Part shown: positions 37,987-47,240 of the stretch, piece by piece
Position numbering within the stretch: position 1 is the stretch's first letter
Layout: every line of letters begins with the position of its first letter
NCBI RefSeq assembly: GCF_021440195.1
Contig: NZ_JAJTSZ010000002.1
Coordinates: forward strand, 1,223,253-1,287,252
DNA: 64,000 bases
From: Dyadobacter sp. CY356
GTDB taxonomy: Bacteria > Bacteroidota > Bacteroidia > Cytophagales > Spirosomataceae
Direction: 5' to 3'
Made by a program: the position numbers and the translations under genes
The notes under the pieces: model-generated
The model's database searches: none
Told to the model about the DNA's origin: nothing
The model's input: the letters and a program-made list of their open reading frames with translations, nothing else

Positions 37987-38743
37987 ACGGTTCTTTATTA
38001 ATGATTACTGAAAGAGGCTGGATTTCAATATTTTTATTGAAACAATGTTCAATAAGATCTTCCAGCGCATCGGCGGTTACGGCGCGGTTGTCGTGCAGCA
38101 AAACGATATCTCTTCTTTTTAAATTTGATATGACCTTCTCAATCAACTGATATTTGTTCTTAGCGCGGGTGTCAAAACTACGCAGCGACCAGCCTATTGA
38201 CTGCATTTTCAGTTCTTTTAAAACTTTGGCATATCGTGGGTTTGTTACTCCAAAAGGCGGACGAAAAAATATGGGTGATTTACCCAACGCAGCCGTGATA
38301 ACTTCATTGCAATGTGTCAAATCCTGATACAACCTGTTCCGGGAGAAAAATGCGATCAGGTGATTGTGACTATATGAATGATTGGCCACAATATGCCCCG
38401 CCTCATCAATCTGCCTTAATAAATCCGGATATTTCTCGGCATTTTTCCCAATTACAAAAAAAGTTGCTTTGACTCCCTTTTCTTTCAACACAGCTAAAAT
38501 CCGAGGTGTAAACTTCGGATCCGGACCGTCGTCAAAGGTGAGCGCTATTGATTTTTTTTTTCCTTTGTGGATGGATTTAACAAAATAATTGGCCTTGATC
38601 TGAAAAGATCCGTAGGTCGTACTGGCCAGGTAAATAATCAGGATCAAACCGAGAATTATCTCAACATAACCTGTCTCCCAAAAGGCAAACCCACACAAAA
38701 CGAAGGCGATAACGGATATGGTGGTGACAATATTATGCTTCAA
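37973..38743 (-). CDS. Polysaccharide deacetylase (NodB) family protein, membrane-anchored
   Basis: 256 residues. Two N-terminal hydrophobic stretches (~5-22, ~28-42) precede a NodB domain: TFDDGPD (catalytic D71, D72), NHSYSHNH (metal His 122 and 126), RPPFG and LLHDNR. The metal triad D-H-H is intact, so it should remove acyl or acetyl groups from a sugar or related amide. It overlaps both neighbours (11 nt with the ketosynthase-like gene, 14 nt with the LolA-like gene), which ties it to the pigment operon. Confidence 0.87.
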   Translation of the reverse strand: MKHNIVTTISVIAFVLCGFAFWETGYVEIILGLILIIYLASTTYGSFQIKANYFVKSIHKGKKKSIALTFDDGPDPKFTPRILAVLKEKGVKATFFVIGKNAEKYPDLLRQIDEAGHIVANHSYSHNHLIAFFSRNRLYQDLTHCNEVITAALGKSPIFFRPPFGVTNPRYAKVLKELKMQSIGWSLRSFDTRAKNKYQLIEKVISNLKRRDIVLLHDNRAVTADALEDLIEHCFNKNIEIQPLSVIINKEPYEAV

Positions 38744-39686
38744 TGGATTGGATCAATGTTAAGCCCAAATTTATTCTATTTAATCCGTTAATGATTAAAA
38801 CCGTTTTTATCTTATTGTTATTCTGAATCCTGTCAGCCGCATAATGTAACGCGAACGAGGAATTCGAGGGGTAAATACCAACAAGATTTGTATAATTTAT
38901 TGCCTCTGAACTGTTTTCAAAACGTTTAACAACGTCCGAAACCAAGCCAGAATCCACAAAATCAGAATAAAGTACCAGATCGATTTCAGACTCTTCCAAA
39001 GTGTTATTTGTTAGAAAATTTTCTATTGATACATTAATATCCTGAACCAATCCAACTGTTACAACATCTTTAATTTTTGCGATTGAATTACCCGATTGGT
39101 CTTTTGATACTACAAAAAACGAGGCACCGGAAGTCAGATTGATAGCTGGATTAGCACTCAGTTTCTCTCCTATTTCGCCTAGAATTTCGATATATTCATC
39201 CGCGGCACCTACAATAATATTGTCATTCCCCTCGACCAAAAGTAAACCTGCATCGATCAATGCATGTTCGAAAGAAAGTGTATTTTGGGTATGCGTCATG
39301 TTGTAGCCATGATTCCCAATACTCAGGGAAATCTGCCCGGCGATGGTATTATGTGTAGATTGAATAAATGAAGTTGGCGGTAAAAGTCCTTCAATGGTCA
39401 GGAAATTATTGAGAAATTTCTCTGTATCCTGCAAACAACCCAAGCCTGTTCCCACAATGATGGCACCGGGCTGGTCAACACCTGCCTGTTGCAAACAATC
39501 CTTTGCCGCAGTCACAGACATCCGTAAAATCTTACTCATCCGGCGAAGCAACCCTGCGTCAATGTAATCTTTAAAATTGGGACTGATCAGTTCTGAATCA
39601 GTTTTTAAAGGCTCAATCAATTTCGAAAAACCTGCGTTTTTGAATGTAGGCTGATGGGAAATCGTTGAAGCGGCAGTTATATACAT
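38733..39686 (-). CDS. Ketosynthase-like protein without the catalytic Cys (chain-length-factor type, paralog A)
   Basis: 317 residues of thiolase/ketosynthase fold. AGLLRRMSKILRMSVTAAKDCLQ, IVGTGLGCLQDTEKFLNNFL and TSFIQSTHNTIAGQISL follow the Ketoacyl-synt_2 pattern. At the place of the nucleophilic Cys the sequence reads THTQNTLSFEHAL, with no Cys, and the usual HGT and GHT histidines are missing too. It probably acts as a partner subunit setting chain length or as a scaffold. It is clearly paralogous to the gene at 55704-56774. Confidence 0.8.
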   Translation of the reverse strand: MYITAASTISHQPTFKNAGFSKLIEPLKTDSELISPNFKDYIDAGLLRRMSKILRMSVTAAKDCLQQAGVDQPGAIIVGTGLGCLQDTEKFLNNFLTIEGLLPPTSFIQSTHNTIAGQISLSIGNHGYNMTHTQNTLSFEHALIDAGLLLVEGNDNIIVGAADEYIEILGEIGEKLSANPAINLTSGASFFVVSKDQSGNSIAKIKDVVTVGLVQDINVSIENFLTNNTLEESEIDLVLYSDFVDSGLVSDVVKRFENSSEAINYTNLVGIYPSNSSFALHYAADRIQNNNKIKTVLIINGLNRINLGLTLIQSIEA

Positions 39687-39724
39687 TTGACTTTTATGAA
39701 AAATCGTTGGCGAAAACGCCGTGT

Positions 39725-40912
39725 TTATGAATTATTAACGGAGAAGACCAGTGAAGAATTATTTCCTCCAAATCCAAATGAATTGGATAATACCGAGGTT
39801 ACCGGCTGATCAGATTGAAATTCGGTAATGGGTACCAGACCCGTTTCAGTAATTGCCTCACTATAATTCAGGTTTGGAAAAATTATACCATTTTGAATAG
39901 CAAGCACAGAAAAAACCGCTTCAATCGCACCAGCAGCTGCCAGCGTATGTCCTGTAAAAGGCTTGGTAGAGCTAAAATCAGGGCAGTTATCCCCGAAAAT
40001 ATTCAGCAAAGCTACCGATTCGGAAAGATCATTATTTTTAGTGCCTGTACCATGCGCATTGATATAAGAAATATCCAGCGCACTTAAACCGGAAACCTGT
40101 ATGGCATTTTGAATTGCCATCGTCGCGCCCTTTCCGTCAGGAGAAGATGCCGTCTGGTGATATGCATCGGCCGCATTAGCCCAGCCTGTCAAACAGCAAA
40201 GTGTTTTATTACCTGAAAAATCAACGCTTTTATCGTTTTCCATGAGCAAAAATGCCGCCCCTTCTCCCAGATTTAAACCACTTCTTGACTCATCAAAAGG
40301 TCTGCACCACTGATCGTCGTAAATCATTAAAGAGCGGAAACCATTCAGCGTAAATTGTGTCAAAGCATCTGTTCCACCAACCAGAACACGGTCAAGTCTG
40401 CCCTGTTCGATCAACCGTGCACCCAGCATAATCGCATTGGCGCCAGACGAACAAGCGGTGGAAAGTGTGTTAATGTATCCTGAAATACCCAATTCAGCCG
40501 CAATGCGTTCGGTAGTATTACCGCTATCATGACATTTTAAAACCTGAAAATCGGGATTATTATGATCCAGAAAATCCCGGTAAAAATGTTCCGTTTGATC
40601 CATTCCTCCAACCGAAGTGGCAGAAATGATACCCGTTCTTAATCCGGATGAATGTTTATTTTCGCCCCAGGCTTCTCTGGCTGCCGCTAATCCCAATAAC
40701 GATGTCCGGGAAATCGGCTGGGATTTTACACCTACCCTGCTTACCAGTTCCTGATTTGAGGATTTCACTTCTCCAACCAGATAATCTCCATTTTGATCAA
40801 GATATTGTATTCTGCCTATGCCAGATTTGCTGTTTTTGAGCGAAAACAGATTTTCAGCAACATTTAATCCTATTGCTGAAACAATCCCAATACCTGTAAT
40901 TCGAACGGACAT
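39725..40912 (-). CDS. Beta-ketoacyl-ACP synthase (FabF-type) 1
   Basis: 395 residues, complete ketosynthase: C154 in STACSSG, H287 in NAHGTGT, H322 in FTGHTLAAAG, with SNSFGFGGNNS near the end. It should extend the aryl-polyene chain with malonyl-ACP. I start at MSVRITGIGI, where the fold begins; the upstream in-frame ATG adds 15 unrelated residues. It lies 51 bp after the ACP gene and 38 bp before ketosynthase-like paralog A, a likely KS/CLF pair. Confidence 0.9.
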   Translation of the reverse strand: MSVRITGIGIVSAIGLNVAENLFSLKNSKSGIGRIQYLDQNGDYLVGEVKSSNQELVSRVGVKSQPISRTSLLGLAAAREAWGENKHSSGLRTGIISATSVGGMDQTEHFYRDFLDHNNPDFQVLKCHDSGNTTERIAAELGISGYINTLSTACSSGANAIMLGARLIEQGRLDRVLVGGTDALTQFTLNGFRSLMIYDDQWCRPFDESRSGLNLGEGAAFLLMENDKSVDFSGNKTLCCLTGWANAADAYHQTASSPDGKGATMAIQNAIQVSGLSALDISYINAHGTGTKNNDLSESVALLNIFGDNCPDFSSTKPFTGHTLAAAGAIEAVFSVLAIQNGIIFPNLNYSEAITETGLVPITEFQSDQPVTSVLSNSFGFGGNNSSLVFSVNNS

Positions 40913-40963
40913 TTTTAAATTGAAGTGGAAATTTGAAAGTGTAATTACAGAAGTCAATGATAA

Positions 40964-41221
40964 TTATGCTCTTTTTTTCTCTATGTAATCAGCCATGGTA
41001 TTGATTGACAGGAACGCAACTTTTCCCTCATCCGGATTAGTAACCTGGATTCCATAATATTTTTCCATCAATACAATCAGTTCCAGTGCGTCGATGGAAT
41101 CAAGTCCAATGCCATCAGCGCTGAAAAGCAAAGCATCGTCATCGATATCCGAAACCGTCAAATCTTCCAGATTTAATTGTTCAATAATATGCTTTTTTAA
41201 ATCTTCTTTTAATGAATCCAT
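40964..41221 (-). CDS. Acyl carrier protein 1
   Basis: 85 residues, acidic, four-helix ACP. The phosphopantetheine site is S42 in GLDSIDALELI. It carries the growing polyene as a thioester. It lies between the ketosynthase genes of the operon. It differs from the second ACP (44750-45016), so the two likely serve different steps. Confidence 0.9.
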   Translation of the reverse strand: MDSLKEDLKKHIIEQLNLEDLTVSDIDDDALLFSADGIGLDSIDALELIVLMEKYYGIQVTNPDEGKVAFLSINTMADYIEKKRA

Positions 41222-41272
41222 TTGTGATAAATCGTTTATTCAGCTTGCTATGAGTATCTTTTCCAACGCTGG

Positions 41273-41884
41273 TTAAAAACCGGCATATTTTCTAATGTTT
41301 TCTGCATCAAACGGATAGCCGTTTTTGTTTTCGGTTTCAACTAAAAACATAAAAACTTCAACACGCCCCTCCAAAATTCCGAGCCATCCTGCTAATACAG
41401 CTTTTGAACCAGTATTTAATAAAACAGAACCATATTGAATAAAAAAATCAGGTGTGAATTTAGGCAAAACGGCAAACATATTTTCACCAAACCATTTATT
41501 TCTGATCGCAATTTCACCCAGAACGATGTTTGGCAGCGTGTAAACAAACAAGGATGGGCTTGGCGTTTTCTTTTCCAGATAAGATTCTCTGAAACGAATA
41601 TCTGTATCTGCGCTCGATTCACTGTTCGCAAACAAAAGAGCGATTTCGTCATCAGCGTAATCCGTGAGCAAACCCGGATTTGTTTTTTTTATCAATTCGG
41701 ATCCCAGAAAACCAGCCTGGGAAAGCATGTCCATTTTGTAAAATTTCGGATATTCCAAAGCGAGCTCTTTGTACAATTGCTTGAACCAGCTGTCAGCAGA
41801 TTCCTCATTTTTCTGTAAAAAAATTTCTCCGTTTACAGAACAAACGTTGTCCTTAATATGACAATAGGCGGTAATAGAATTCAT
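41273..41884 (-). CDS. Short ketosynthase-like protein (ApeC/chain-length-factor-like)
   Basis: 203 residues matching half of a ketosynthase: YPKFYKMDMLSQAGFLGSELI, EIALLFANSESSADTD and SPSLFVYTLPNIVLGEIAI follow the order of Ketoacyl-synt_2 proteins such as ApeC of aryl-polyene clusters. No active-site Cys or His pair is visible. Its start overlaps the stop of the 360-residue ketosynthase by 4 nt, so the two are probably made as a complex, with this protein as chain-length partner. Family assignment is by pattern and context. Confidence 0.65.
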   Translation of the reverse strand: MNSITAYCHIKDNVCSVNGEIFLQKNEESADSWFKQLYKELALEYPKFYKMDMLSQAGFLGSELIKKTNPGLLTDYADDEIALLFANSESSADTDIRFRESYLEKKTPSPSLFVYTLPNIVLGEIAIRNKWFGENMFAVLPKFTPDFFIQYGSVLLNTGSKAVLAGWLGILEGRVEVFMFLVETENKNGYPFDAENIRKYAGF

Positions 41885-42963
41885 AATTTCCGAATAACTA
41901 AGGATGCATTACAACCTCCAAAACCTGACGCAGTTTTTAAAATTGTATTTAATTCGGAAGATTTATTTTCTGTGGCGATGTTTAAGGTTTTTGAAGTCCC
42001 GGATTCTTTAAACCCAAGGCTCTTGACCAGTAAATTATTTCGCATCATTTGCATTGAAATGGCTGTCTCGATGACGCCGGCAGCTCCCAGGGTGTGTCCA
42101 AAATATCCCTTTAGACTATTCAACGGCTTTTCATTTATTTCCAAACGGTCAAAGGCGATAGCCTCCATTTCATCATTGAAAACAGTGGCCGTCCCATGTG
42201 CAGAAATAAAATCGATCTCATTCCCTGAAATATGATTTTGTTCAAGCGTTTTCTTTACACTTCTAAACAACCCTTCACCTGTTCTGGAAGGACCGGAAAT
42301 GTGGTTTGCATCATTGGCAGATGTGCCGGTATAGAGCTGAAAGGCAGTTTTCTTAAATATTTCTTTTGAATTTGATAATACAACCGCCGAACAACCCTCT
42401 CCCAAAGTGATTCCGTTTCTGTCCGCATCAAAGGGCGCGCAAGGCGCGTTGCTCACAGCGAAAAGGGATTGAAAACCAAACAAAACAAAGTTAGAAATGA
42501 GATCGCAACCTAATACAATGGCGTGATCATACATCCCTGCTTTGATAAAATTACCTGCAACATTGATCGCCAAAACCCCCGAAATACAGGCATTTGAAAC
42601 CACCACCGGCTCGTTTGCCAACTGAAAATGCCTGGCAAAAGCATTTATCGAATCCGTAAATGGACTAGAAATATTTCTATCTAAATCACCCTTCGTTGAG
42701 CTTACGATTGTGATCGTTTTTTTTGATAAAGCGATTTCAGGATCAATCTGTTTTAAGACTTTCTCAAGGATATTAATAAGCAGCATTTCAAATTTATTCC
42801 GATCCGAAATTGCGGTTATTTTTGATAAGTGCATTGAGTCATCATTAAAGCCGGCATGGGGTATCAAAGAAATACCTGACCGGTTTTCGCAAACCGCCTG
42901 GAAATTTTCTTCAATGTTTTGTCCCAACGGACTTATTATTTCCTCAGCACCTATAAAAATCAT
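41881..42963 (-). CDS. Beta-ketoacyl-ACP synthase 2
   Basis: 360 residues, a short but complete ketosynthase: C126 in SNACISG, H256 in SAHGTAT, H290 in YFGHTLGAAG, end SGFGGCNAS. It is shorter than FabF by ~50 residues, mostly in the N-terminal half. The 4-nt overlap with the short ketosynthase-like gene downstream suggests a heterodimer. Confidence 0.88.
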   Translation of the reverse strand: MIFIGAEEIISPLGQNIEENFQAVCENRSGISLIPHAGFNDDSMHLSKITAISDRNKFEMLLINILEKVLKQIDPEIALSKKTITIVSSTKGDLDRNISSPFTDSINAFARHFQLANEPVVVSNACISGVLAINVAGNFIKAGMYDHAIVLGCDLISNFVLFGFQSLFAVSNAPCAPFDADRNGITLGEGCSAVVLSNSKEIFKKTAFQLYTGTSANDANHISGPSRTGEGLFRSVKKTLEQNHISGNEIDFISAHGTATVFNDEMEAIAFDRLEINEKPLNSLKGYFGHTLGAAGVIETAISMQMMRNNLLVKSLGFKESGTSKTLNIATENKSSELNTILKTASGFGGCNASLVIRKL

Positions 42964-43008
42964 TCTTTATTAATTCTGTCGGTAAGGCAATTCACTATTA
43001 TGCTTGAT

Positions 43009-43422
43009 TCAGACTAAATGATCCTCTTTCCAAATCCGGTAAAACTCTGGTGTCAACAATTCCAGCAGGCGGGTTTCACGATCCAGGAATACCTGCATTG
43101 TTTTTCCAACAGCGCAAATCTCGTTTGTTGACAAGTTAATTACCTGATATTCAAACATGATCTTGGCTGCTTTGGAAGAAACAAATTTGGTAATTACTTT
43201 AATCTTTTGTCCGTAAAAAACCGAAGCCTTGTGATCAATTTCCGATTTTACAATTGGAGTAAAATATCCTTTGTCAAAAATTGTTAAATATTCCAGCCCA
43301 AATTCTCTGCCAAAAGCCTCTCTTCCATCTTCGAAAAATTTGAGATAGTTACCATGCCAGACAACGCCCATGGCATCTGTTTCACTAAACCGTATATCAA
43401 TTTCTATTTCAGAAGAAAGCAT
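43009..43422 (-). CDS. Acyl-CoA/ACP thioesterase, 4HBT hotdog family
   Basis: 137 residues. The 4HBT/YbgC motif is RFSETDAMGVVWHGNYLKFFEDGREAF, with the catalytic Asp in ETDAMG. It would release or edit acyl chains from an ACP or CoA. It is in the pigment operon between ketosynthase 2 and the dehydratase, so chain release or proofreading of the polyene is a reasonable role. Confidence 0.85.
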   Translation of the reverse strand: MLSSEIEIDIRFSETDAMGVVWHGNYLKFFEDGREAFGREFGLEYLTIFDKGYFTPIVKSEIDHKASVFYGQKIKVITKFVSSKAAKIMFEYQVINLSTNEICAVGKTMQVFLDRETRLLELLTPEFYRIWKEDHLV

Positions 43423-43463
43423 ATTTTTTATAATCAGTTACGTAAAACGTTAACTAAAACGAT

Positions 43464-43880
43464 TTAAGTAACTACAATTTTAATTTCACATTCAAGCAAT
43501 TTACGCCCATTACAGTAATTTTCCCCTTTTACCAGAAAAATATTCCCTAACTGATGCGTGGGCGTGACCACAGTTTCAATTCTTGAATGAACAAAAGGAA
43601 GCTCAAAAACTTCCAGTTTCGTCACAGCGCCAATAAAACCGATCTTAGGTTCCGTGCCATTCCCCTGATCTATAAATCCGAAACCGGCAGCGCATGTTTG
43701 TGCAATATTTTCTATTAGTCCGGATTCTTCAAACTGACCCGAACGGACCAAAATGTTATTTTCTTCAATAAAAAAATCTGATTCAAAACGTTCCGCGTTT
43801 GCCAGAATCAGATTGTCGATCATCAAAAATGGTGCTCTGTGAGGAATGAAATTCGTAATATTTTCTTTTGTAATGATCAT
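43464..43880 (-). CDS. Hotdog-fold 3-hydroxyacyl-ACP dehydratase, ApeP/FabZ-like
   Basis: 138 residues. IPHRAPFLMID and FEESGLIENIAQTCAAGFG give the His and Glu of the dehydratase site. In aryl-polyene systems this protein pairs with an ApeI-like partner, here probably the product of 36955-37311. The first codon overlaps the end of the LpxL-like gene by 4 nt, showing coupling. Confidence 0.8.
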   Translation of the reverse strand: MIITKENITNFIPHRAPFLMIDNLILANAERFESDFFIEENNILVRSGQFEESGLIENIAQTCAAGFGFIDQGNGTEPKIGFIGAVTKLEVFELPFVHSRIETVVTPTHQLGNIFLVKGENYCNGRKLLECEIKIVVT

Positions 43881-44746
43881 TCCTGAAAAAAATTGAAATA
43901 GTTAAACCACTGTTCGGGATACTGCCGGACTTTACGCTCTAACTCCGCCACATATAATTTAGCAATCTCTTCTGGCTTCATTTTGCCTTCAATCGGCGTT
44001 GTAGCACTTAAATGGTAACTAAACTTCCCATCTTTTGGAGCAAAAACAAAGGTTACAGGCGCATCAAATTTCGATGCAATAACAAAAGGACCAAATGGGA
44101 ACTTCGCCTTTCTTCCAAGAAAATCAAGTTCGATAAATTTTGCACCTTCCAGATACCGGTCCGCATGAATGGCCACAAACTCGTTGTTTATCAAAGCATT
44201 ACGAATTGAGATAATATGCGATAAATCATTTTTGATAGGAATAATCTTAAATCTGGAACCGCCCGTGGAAAGATCCATGAATTTTTTAATGCTTTCAACC
44301 TCGGCATCCAGCATGACAATGTTGATTGTGGGAGTAACTCTTCCTTTGAGCAAATTGCCGGCAGTTTCCCAGTTTCCCAGATGGGCACTTAGTAAAATTC
44401 CGCCTTTTCCCTGATCTCTTATGTCGAGTAAGTATTGCTCGTTTTCAAAAGTATGGGTGAAATTTTTATCCTTTCCCAGAAGAAAAGCGGCCCGGTCAAG
44501 CAAAGTCTGACCGAGAATAAAAAAGTTTTTTCTTACCAGATTTAGAGCAGGTTTGCCCGAAATATGTAGTGTTTTACTATAAAAATCAAGGAGAGACTCT
44601 TTCGGTTTTGCAGCATACAGATAGTAATAATACGATACTATCCTTAATAGCCCATAGGCAAAATTAAGTCCCAGGGCATTAATCAGAAAAAGGAAAATTT
44701 TATAGCCAAATAATGATCCTTTGGTTTTACCATCCCAACGGCTCAT
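43877..44746 (-). CDS. LpxL/LpxM-like lysophospholipid acyltransferase
   Basis: 289 residues. An N-terminal membrane helix (~14-45) precedes the acyltransferase motif AHLGNWE (His 122) and IHADRYLEGAKFIELDFLGRKAKFPFGP, as in lipid A late acyltransferases. In a pigment cluster it probably attaches the polyene, or a fatty acid, to a lipid carrier in the inner membrane. It follows the second ACP by 3 bp, a possible acyl donor. Confidence 0.87.
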   Translation of the reverse strand: MSRWDGKTKGSLFGYKIFLFLINALGLNFAYGLLRIVSYYYYLYAAKPKESLLDFYSKTLHISGKPALNLVRKNFFILGQTLLDRAAFLLGKDKNFTHTFENEQYLLDIRDQGKGGILLSAHLGNWETAGNLLKGRVTPTINIVMLDAEVESIKKFMDLSTGGSRFKIIPIKNDLSHIISIRNALINNEFVAIHADRYLEGAKFIELDFLGRKAKFPFGPFVIASKFDAPVTFVFAPKDGKFSYHLSATTPIEGKMKPEEIAKLYVAELERKVRQYPEQWFNYFNFFQE

Positions 44747-44749
44747 TCG

Positions 44750-45016
44750 TTACAGCGATAGTTTCTTTTGAATAAGTGCGTAGAAATCTCCGAAAGTTTC
44801 AATTTCTTTAAAATCTTCCCCGGTAACTTTAATATTCAAATTTTCTTCAATCAGCACAACCAGATCGACATAATCCAGACTATCCAGATCCAAAGTCTCT
44901 TTCAAACTATTCTCGGGAAGTATAAGATTTCTATCTACCTCAAACTCCTCCGACAAAAAACTCCTGGTATCCTCGATGATATCTCCCAATCCCATTGTAA
45001 CAATTGTTTCATTCAT
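44750..45016 (-). CDS. Acyl carrier protein 2
   Basis: 88 residues with the phosphopantetheine Ser 46 in TLDLDSLDYVDLV. It begins the sub-block ACP-acyltransferase-dehydratase. Two starts are possible: the first ATG or MGLGDII seven codons later; a TAATTTTG box lies just upstream, which would make the first one nearly leaderless. Confidence 0.88.
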   Translation of the reverse strand: MNETIVTMGLGDIIEDTRSFLSEEFEVDRNLILPENSLKETLDLDSLDYVDLVVLIEENLNIKVTGEDFKEIETFGDFYALIQKKLSL

Positions 45017-45021
45017 GACTA

Positions 45022-45029
45022 CAAAATTA
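45022..45029 (-). promoter_or_regulatory. Possible -7 box of an internal promoter in the pigment operon
   Basis: TAATTTTG on the minus strand fits TAnnTTTG and lies at the 3' end of the 275-bp gap (45017-45291) that splits the operon. A TTTG occurs 23 bp upstream, slightly too far. Nothing else coding is seen in this AT-rich gap. Confidence 0.3.
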
Positions 45030-45291
45030 ATTTATTCTTTGGTTATAGTTTTCAAATTGACGTTAATTTTTAACATATAATCCATTAATTCATATAAATT
45101 TCACACAGATTATAATTTTTCAATACGTAAAACGTTAAGACGCAATTTTATAACTACAAAAATGTCAAAATTTACATTGTAACATTGAGCCGGTCAGTAA
45201 CAATTACAATCATTAGTATTTATAATGATCACATAGTCTGACAGCGTTCCGGGCAATTGTCCGAAACTATCCGTTTCACCCCTGCCTCTTA

Positions 45292-46509
45292 CTAGATTTT
45301 TTTTATTATCAATGTAGAATTTGTACCTCCAAAACCGAAAGAATTTGATAGAAAACAATCGATATTCTGTTCTTTGGTTTCTGCGATGATGTTGATTTTT
45401 GCAGACTCCTCGTCCGGATTTTCGAAATTGATATTGGGTGCCACAAAGCCTTCTTTCATCATCAGAAGGGAATATACGATTTCGCTCGCGCCGGCCATCC
45501 AGCATTCATGCCCTGTCATGGATTTAGTGGAACTGACAGGAACATTACCACCAAAAACTTCATAGATTGCTTTTGCTTCGCTGCTGTCACCAACCGGTGT
45601 TGATGTTGCGTGCGCGTTGATATAGTCGATATCTTCAACTGAAATCTCAGCATTTTTCAGTGCCATTTCCAAAGATCTGACCTGCCCATGCATACTTGGA
45701 TTTGAAATATGATCGCCGTTTGAAGAAAAACCATAGCCTATCACTTCCGCAAGAATCGGCGCTCCACGTTTGACAGCCGCTTCATAAGATTCCAGAATAA
45801 CCGTTGCCGCCCCGCCACTTGGAACAAGCCCGTCCCGATTACGATCAAACGGCCGGGAAGCTTTTGCAGGGTCAGATTCATGAATGGAGAAAGTCCCCAG
45901 TCCATCAAAACTGCACATGGCCGCCATGTTGATTTCCTGTGCACCACCACAAATAATTCTATCCTGTAATCCTTGTTTGATCATAATATATCCCATTCCA
46001 ATCGAATGAGAACCGGAAGCACAAGCGGCACTTAATGTAAAATTGATACCTTTCAGTTTGAAAATAGTAGAAAGATTCATGTTCACGGTGCTATTCATAT
46101 TTTGGAAAATAGCACCGCTTCCGATCAATGTCGTGTCAAATTTTTCTCTCGCTTTGTCCACCGCTTCCACAATGGAAGCTGCGGTACTGTCATTACCAAA
46201 AATAATTCCGGTTTCCGTCGTTTCCAGAAAATCGATTTCCAAACCAGACATTTCCATGGCTTCTTTTGTCGACATATATGCATACATAGCAGGCTGATGC
46301 ATGCCCATACGCTGTCTTCTCGAAAGAAATGGTTTCAAATCAGGTTCTTTAACCATACCGGTAAGGGCAGACCGAAAACCAAAATCTTTGCGTTCCTGAT
46401 CAAAAATAATACCACTTTTCCCGGCATATAATGATTTGGTAACCTCTCCGAGATTTTCTCCAAGACAGGAATAAATGCCAATTCCGGTGATAACGACTCT
46501 ATGGTTCAT
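45292..46509 (-). CDS. Beta-ketoacyl-ACP synthase (FabB/FabF-type) 3
   Basis: 405 residues, complete: C163 in SAACASGSHS, H300 in NAHATSTPVGD, H334 in MTGHECWMAGAS, end SNSFGFGGTNST. It is closest in style to the main elongating ketosynthase of aryl-polyene clusters. Its ATG overlaps the ketoreductase stop as TAATG, so KR and KS are coupled. Confidence 0.9.
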   Translation of the reverse strand: MNHRVVITGIGIYSCLGENLGEVTKSLYAGKSGIIFDQERKDFGFRSALTGMVKEPDLKPFLSRRQRMGMHQPAMYAYMSTKEAMEMSGLEIDFLETTETGIIFGNDSTAASIVEAVDKAREKFDTTLIGSGAIFQNMNSTVNMNLSTIFKLKGINFTLSAACASGSHSIGMGYIMIKQGLQDRIICGGAQEINMAAMCSFDGLGTFSIHESDPAKASRPFDRNRDGLVPSGGAATVILESYEAAVKRGAPILAEVIGYGFSSNGDHISNPSMHGQVRSLEMALKNAEISVEDIDYINAHATSTPVGDSSEAKAIYEVFGGNVPVSSTKSMTGHECWMAGASEIVYSLLMMKEGFVAPNINFENPDEESAKINIIAETKEQNIDCFLSNSFGFGGTNSTLIIKKI

Positions 46510-47240
46510 TATGAATAAATTCCTCCGTTGATATTAATCACTTCTCCGGTGATGTAAGAAGCCTTCTCCGATGCCAGAAAACTGACGAGATGCGCCACTT
46601 CCTCTGCTTTCCCAAAACGATTCATCGGTATCATTTGTTTCAATTCATCCTCATTAAGGTCTTTGGTCATATCGCTGGTGATGAAACCGGGTGCGACCGC
46701 ATTGACCGTTATTTTTCTTTTGGCAACTTCCTGCGCCAATGCTTTGGTAGAAGCGATCATTGCGCCTTTTGCCGCCGAATAATTGGTTTGCCCGGCTACA
46801 CCCTTCAATCCTGATACAGAAGCAATGTTAATAATCCGCCCTGTTCTTTTACGAAGCATTTGCTGGATTACATTTTGCGTTACATTAAACAAGCCTTTGG
46901 TTGAAGTATTCAGGACATCGTCCCAATCTTTTTCCGGCATCCACATAAACAAGCCATCACGCGTGATCCCTGCGTTATTTACCAAAACGCTGATGGTATC
47001 ATCCGGGTGACTTTCTTTCCAGCCATTCAAAGCCTCATCAACCTCTGTTTTGGTCTGAACATTAAATGGAAGCAACTCTCCATCACCACCATTTCCCTTG
47101 ATTTCCGTCAGAGTTTCCTCTGCCGCTTCCTTATTGCTGGAATAATTGACCAAAATAAAAAGTCCATGGTCCTTGGCCAGTTGCACCGCAATGGCTCTAC
47201 CTAACCCCCTGGATGCTCCTGTAACAAGTGCGCAATTCAT
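46509..47240 (-). CDS. 3-oxoacyl-ACP reductase (FabG-type ketoreductase)
   Basis: 243 residues, short-chain dehydrogenase. NADPH motif VTGASRGLG at 6-14, NNAG at 88-91, catalytic Ser in NIASVSG, Y154-x-x-x-K158. It reduces the 3-keto group in each polyene elongation cycle. Overlaps with both neighbours (ATGA with the ammonia-lyase, TAATG with ketosynthase 3) show tight coupling. Confidence 0.93.
   Translation of the reverse strand: MNCALVTGASRGLGRAIAVQLAKDHGLFILVNYSSNKEAAEETLTEIKGNGGDGELLPFNVQTKTEVDEALNGWKESHPDDTISVLVNNAGITRDGLFMWMPEKDWDDVLNTSTKGLFNVTQNVIQQMLRKRTGRIINIASVSGLKGVAGQTNYSAAKGAMIASTKALAQEVAKRKITVNAVAPGFITSDMTKDLNEDELKQMIPMNRFGKAEEVAHLVSFLASEKASYITGEVININGGIYS

Noticed and set aside
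41273..41884. Possibility that the 203-residue KS-like protein is a broken ketosynthase
   Set aside because: Clean start, coupled overlap with the ketosynthase and an ordered Ketoacyl-synt_2 pattern favour an intact short chain-length factor.
45194..45505. 103-codon minus-strand frame overlapping ketosynthase 3
   Set aside because: Out-of-frame shadow of the well-supported ketosynthase; low-complexity Arg/Asn-rich product.
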